Position numbers and translations under genes: made by a program
Source: JBEKCP01 sp050014815
GTDB taxonomy: Bacteria; Planctomycetota; Planctomycetia; Pirellulales; Thermoguttaceae
Assembly (NCBI GenBank): GCA_050014815.1
Contig: JBEKCP010000301.1
Span: forward strand, 1 to 7,428
Length of the DNA: 7,428 nucleotides
Reading direction: 5' to 3'
Part shown: in pieces, positions 5,414 through 7,428 of the stretch
Layout of the letters: every line of letters starts with the position of its first letter
Numbering within the stretch: position 1 is the first letter of the stretch
Notes under the pieces: generated by a model
Databases searched by the model: none
What the model saw: the letters and a program-made list of their open reading frames with translations, nothing else
What the model was told of the DNA's origin: nothing

Positions 5414-5419
5414 AGGAGG
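5412..5419 (+). promoter_or_regulatory. Strong ribosome binding site of gvpF/L
   Basis: AAAGGAGG overlaps the stop codon TAA (5411-5413) of the zinc-ribbon gene and lies 7 bp before GTG 5427. This near-perfect match decides for the GTG as the start of the next gene. Confidence 0.75.
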
Positions 5420-5426
5420 AAGCTAC

Positions 5427-6188
5427 GTGACAAGGACGTTGACCGCCGATACGACAGACCTCTATCTCTACGGGATCACGCTGGCCGACGGCGTGGCGGG
5501 GTTCCAAACCGGCGTGGCGGGGGCCGACGTCGAAGCCGTTGTGGAGTGCGGCCTGGCGGCCGTCGTGAGCCACTTCGGCGGGGGCAGGCTTCGCCCGCAG
5601 CGCGCGTACCTGGCCGCGCACCACCGCGTCCTTCGCGACATGGCCGACGAGGGGCCGGTGCTGCCCGTCGTCTTCGGCACGCTGGTGGGCTGCGAAGACC
5701 GGTTGCGGCAGATCCTCCGGCAGAACCGCGATACGCTGCTCGACCTGCTCCAGCGGCTCCGCGGCAAGGTCGAAATGGGGCTCAAAGTCTACTGGGACCT
5801 GCCCAACGTCTTCGAATACTTCGTGGCCACCCACCAGGAGCTGGAGGCGATGCGGGATCGGCTGTTCCGGCTCGGGCGAACGCCCACGGTCGAAGAAAAG
5901 GTCGAGCTTGGCGAGCTGTTCGTCTCGCTGCTCCAACAGGCCCGCCAGCGCCACGCACGCAGAATCCAGGAATCCCTGGCCCCGTACTGCGTCGAAGTTC
6001 GCGGTATCGACCCGGGCGACGAGCGGATGATCTTGAAATGCGCCTGCCTGGTCCAAAGCGACCGGCAGCAGTATTGGGAAGAGGGGGTCCGCCAGGCGGC
6101 GATGCTCTTCGACGATCACTACCGCTTCGATTACAACGGCCCCTGGCCTCCTTACAACTTTGCGAAAGTCGATTTGGAGATTACTTGA
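5427..6188 (+). CDS. gvpF: Gas vesicle protein GvpF/GvpL family
   Basis: GvpF/L proteins bind GvpA and are thought to chaperone or nucleate the growing shell on its gas-facing or cytoplasmic side. The 253-residue protein has the usual length and both domains. The N-terminal part carries DLYLYGIT (11-18), CGLAAVVS (41-48) and the family's VLPVVFGTLV (78-87). The linker carries GKVEMGLKVYWD (113-124). The C-terminal domain has helices rich in Gln and Arg (160-183), CACLV (205-209) and the hallmark DYNGPWPPYNFA (235-246), close to the family consensus TGPWPPYSF. The start is GTG, supported by the strong ribosome binding site at 5412-5419. Only one copy lies in the window, although many clusters have both F and L; whether this one is F or L cannot be settled here, so the symbol is provisional. 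gvpG follows after 13 bp. Confidence 0.93.
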   Translation: MTRTLTADTTDLYLYGITLADGVAGFQTGVAGADVEAVVECGLAAVVSHFGGGRLRPQRAYLAAHHRVLRDMADEGPVLPVVFGTLVGCEDRLRQILRQNRDTLLDLLQRLRGKVEMGLKVYWDLPNVFEYFVATHQELEAMRDRLFRLGRTPTVEEKVELGELFVSLLQQARQRHARRIQESLAPYCVEVRGIDPGDERMILKCACLVQSDRQQYWEEGVRQAAMLFDDHYRFDYNGPWPPYNFAKVDLEIT

Positions 6189-6201
6189 CTGGAGCGTAAC
6201 C

Positions 6202-6483
6202 ATGTTTCTCCTGGACGACATCCTTTTGGCGCCGATCAAGGGCATGGCGGCCATCTGCAGGAAGGTCCGCGAGGCCGCTCAGGAAGACCTCCAGCAACAA
6301 GAACAAGCCATCCTGGCCACTTTGGCCGAGTTACACCAGGAACTCGACGCACACCGGATCGGGGATGAGGAATTCGACCTTCGCGAGTGCGAGCTGCTGG
6401 ACCGCCTGGATGCATGCCGCGGCGGCGGCAGCGGAGAATGCGGCGCCGGCGAAGAAGGACAAGACACGATCCATGGAATATGA
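6202..6483 (+). CDS. gvpG: Gas vesicle protein GvpG
   Basis: GvpG is a small helical assembly protein that works with GvpF/L and the minor GvpA paralogues. The 93-residue protein begins with the family's MFLLDDILLAPIKGMAAICR (1-20), an amphipathic N-terminal helix. A coiled-coil stretch rich in Q and E follows (24-51), then IGDEEFDLRECELLDRLDAC (53-72), matching the consensus '.i..eEFe..E.eLLdRLe.'. A Gly/Cys/Glu-rich tail (73-93) is not conserved. ATG 6202 is chosen since the conserved sequence begins there and GGAG (6191-6194) lies 7 bp upstream; an in-frame ATG at 6160 falls inside gvpF/L. The 3' end overlaps the start of the next gene by 11 bp, so its non-conserved tail is encoded across the neighbour's ribosome binding region. 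Confidence 0.92.
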   Translation: MFLLDDILLAPIKGMAAICRKVREAAQEDLQQQEQAILATLAELHQELDAHRIGDEEFDLRECELLDRLDACRGGGSGECGAGEEGQDTIHGI

Positions 6484-6697
6484 ACCGGAGACCCTGGAGG
6501 AAACCGACGCCACCGTCCTGGAATTGCTGGATCGCGTGCTCAATACGGGAGTGGTGCTCGTCGGCGACGTGGTGATTACTGTGGCCGACATCGAACTGAT
6601 ATACCTCCGCTTGCAGTTGATGCTCAGCTCCGCCGAGACGGCTCGGCGGGCGGGGTGGCTTGCCCTGGCGCCGCGATCGGAGTGCCCGCCATGGTAA
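6473..6697 (+). CDS. gvpS: Minor GvpA-family protein, GvpS/GvpM type
   Basis: The 74-residue protein has the GvpA fold: LELLDRVLNTGVVLVGDVVI (17-36), then TVADIELIYLRLQLMLSSAE (37-56), and a short tail. It differs from GvpA in the GVVLVGD turn and in ADIELIYLRLQLMLSS, the form seen in minor GvpS and GvpM proteins, which are present in small amounts and are thought to help nucleation. Position between gvpG and gvpK matches gvpS in Bacillus-type clusters; the S/M names overlap across taxa, so the symbol is tentative. ATG 6473 lies in the end of gvpG (11-bp overlap), with AAGGA (6455-6459) 13 bp upstream. Its stop TAA (6695-6697) overlaps the gvpK start by 7 bp. The protein ends CPPW, unlike its two paralogues. 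Confidence 0.88.
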   Translation: MEYEPETLEETDATVLELLDRVLNTGVVLVGDVVITVADIELIYLRLQLMLSSAETARRAGWLALAPRSECPPW

Positions 6698-7026
6698 GTT
6701 ATGCCGAAATGTTCTCAGACCCCCGCGCCGCAGAGGCCGCACCGGAAATCCGCTCGCGGCTCCCGGCCCAGGTCCGCCTGAGCCCGGAGAACGTCCGCAA
6801 CGGACTCGTGCAACTTGTGCTGACGCTGGTCGAGTTGCTCCGGGAGCTCCTGGAGCGGCAAGCCCTGCGGCGAATCGACGCGGGCTCCTTGACGCCGGAA
6901 GAAATCGAACGCCTGGGATCGACCTTTTCCCGGCTCGCCCAGGAGATGGAAAAGCTCAAACAGCAGTTCGATCTGACCGACGAGGACTTGAACCTGGACC
7001 TGGGACCGTTGGGCACCCTGCGTTAA
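6691..7026 (+). CDS. gvpK: Gas vesicle protein GvpK
   Basis: GvpK is an assembly protein required for vesicle formation in several systems. The 111-residue protein carries the whole family core: VRLSPENVRNGLVQLVLTLV (28-47), ELLRELLERQALRRIDAGSL (48-67), TPEEIERLGSTFSRLAQEME (68-87) and the closing DLTDEDLNLDLGPLGTL (94-110). The N-terminal 25 residues are variable, as usual. ATG 6691 is chosen as GGAG (6679-6682) lies 8 bp before it; ATG 6709 (residue 7) is also possible. The start lies within the last codons of the upstream paralogue gene, indicating coupled translation. The helical leucine-rich character suggests a helical-bundle scaffold. The next gene follows after 16 bp. Confidence 0.95.
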   Translation: MVSYAEMFSDPRAAEAAPEIRSRLPAQVRLSPENVRNGLVQLVLTLVELLRELLERQALRRIDAGSLTPEEIERLGSTFSRLAQEMEKLKQQFDLTDEDLNLDLGPLGTLR

Positions 7027-7042
7027 ACGGAAAGAAAAACAC

Positions 7043-7405
7043 ATGGCCCGGATAGAACACCTCCCTACCGCCTGCCGCTCGGAAGGTCTCGCCGACATCC
7101 TGGAGCGCGTGCTCGACAAGGGCCTGGTGATTGCCGGAGACATCAAGATCAAGCTGTGCGACATCGAGCTGTTGAGCATTCAAATCCGCCTCCTGGTGGC
7201 TTCCGTGGACAAGGCCCGGGAGATGGGGCTGACCTGGTGGTGGCAGGCGCCCGAGCAGCAGCCGCCGGCGCCGCACTGCCTGGCCGGCCAGGAAAGGGCC
7301 CTGCCCGGCCCCGCCGCGCAAACCGCATGGGAACATTACGTCCAGTTTCGACAGGGCGTCCAACAGGCAAACGTCCCCTCTCCCCCCGGGAGAGGGCCAG
7401 GGTGA
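7043..7405 (+). CDS. gvpJ: Minor GvpA-family protein, GvpJ type, with long C-terminal tail
   Basis: The 120-residue protein has the GvpA fold at 16-63: LADILERVLDKGLVIAGDIK (16-35), IKLCDIELLSIQIRLLVASV (36-55) and DKAREMGLTWWW (56-67). The GLVIAGDIKIKL turn and the WW after the core are typical of GvpJ, a minor shell-associated protein thought to sit at vesicle tips or help nucleation. GvpJ proteins usually have extra sequence after the core. Here it is about 53 residues, Pro/Gln/Ala-rich, with a possible short helix at 94-108. The last ten residues (VPSPPGRGPG) and the stop TGA 7403-7405 are encoded by a dispersed repeat, so the natural C-terminus was probably different. ATG 7043 has GGAAAG (7029-7034) 8 bp upstream. 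It is the last gene visible; the cluster may go on past the window. Confidence 0.9.
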   Translation: MARIEHLPTACRSEGLADILERVLDKGLVIAGDIKIKLCDIELLSIQIRLLVASVDKAREMGLTWWWQAPEQQPPAPHCLAGQERALPGPAAQTAWEHYVQFRQGVQQANVPSPPGRGPG

Positions 7406-7417
7406 GGGCGGGCGAGG
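7372..7417 (+). repeat. Dispersed palindromic repeat, copy C, overlapping the 3' end of gvpJ
   Basis: The sequence gtcccctctccccccgggag followed by agggccagggtgagggcggg matches copies A and B, with ccccccgggag in place of ccctccgggag. It begins inside the gvpJ-type coding region and supplies its last codons and stop. After the stop, 23 bp remain to the window edge with no further gene. Confidence 0.7.
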
Positions 7418-7428
7418 GCTATTGGGCG

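Noticed and set aside
5346..6254. A 302-residue open frame on the - strand opposite gvpF/L
   Set aside because: Antisense to a clear GvpF/L gene; the sequence looks like a reverse-strand shadow and has no recognisable domain.

Overview
This window carries a gas vesicle (gvp) gene cluster, preceded by three genes that look unrelated to it. All genes lie on the + strand and the DNA is GC-rich. The organism is probably a planctomycete or a similar high-GC environmental bacterium. That is an inference. It rests on a sugar phosphate isomerase/epimerase followed by a Gfo/Idh/MocA oxidoreductase (a pairing these genomes carry many times over), and on two kinds of dispersed palindromic repeat: a 'ccctctccctccgggagag' type at about 559-604, 642-700 and 7372-7417, and a 'ggggacagtcccc' type at 3469-3545. 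No rRNA, tRNA, CRISPR array or transposase gene was seen.

Layout. 1-542: 3' part of a TIM-barrel sugar isomerase gene, cut by the window edge. 543-730: gap holding two inverted copies of a repeat. 731-1777: Gfo/Idh/MocA oxidoreductase. 1791-2408: unrecognised 205-residue protein with an 18-bp tandem repeat inside its gene. 2409-2788: 380 bp without a gene, the likely promoter and leader region of the gvp cluster, with a nested hairpin. 2789-7405: gvpA, a coiled-coil GvpC-like gene, gvpN, a small unknown gene, a gvpO-like gene, a zinc-ribbon gene, gvpF/L, gvpG, a gvpA paralogue (GvpS/M type), gvpK and a second gvpA paralogue (GvpJ type). The window ends just after the last gene, inside a repeat copy, so the cluster may continue.

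How the genes work together. GvpA is the main shell protein. The coiled-coil protein could strengthen the shell from outside, as GvpC does in cyanobacteria. GvpN is the AAA+ ATPase needed for full vesicle growth. GvpF/L, GvpG, GvpK, GvpO and the two minor GvpA paralogues are the usual nucleation and assembly set. From gvpN to the last gene the spacing is -11 to +16 bp with several stop/start overlaps, so this part reads as one translationally coupled operon. gvpA and the GvpC-like gene are set apart from it by a strong hairpin and by a palindromic repeat, which would suit higher expression of the structural genes.

The most interesting points are the GvpC-like protein with two copies of a 33-residue repeat, two small genes embedded in the operon that are not part of the classical gvp set, and a gvpJ-type gene whose last ten codons and stop lie in a dispersed repeat.
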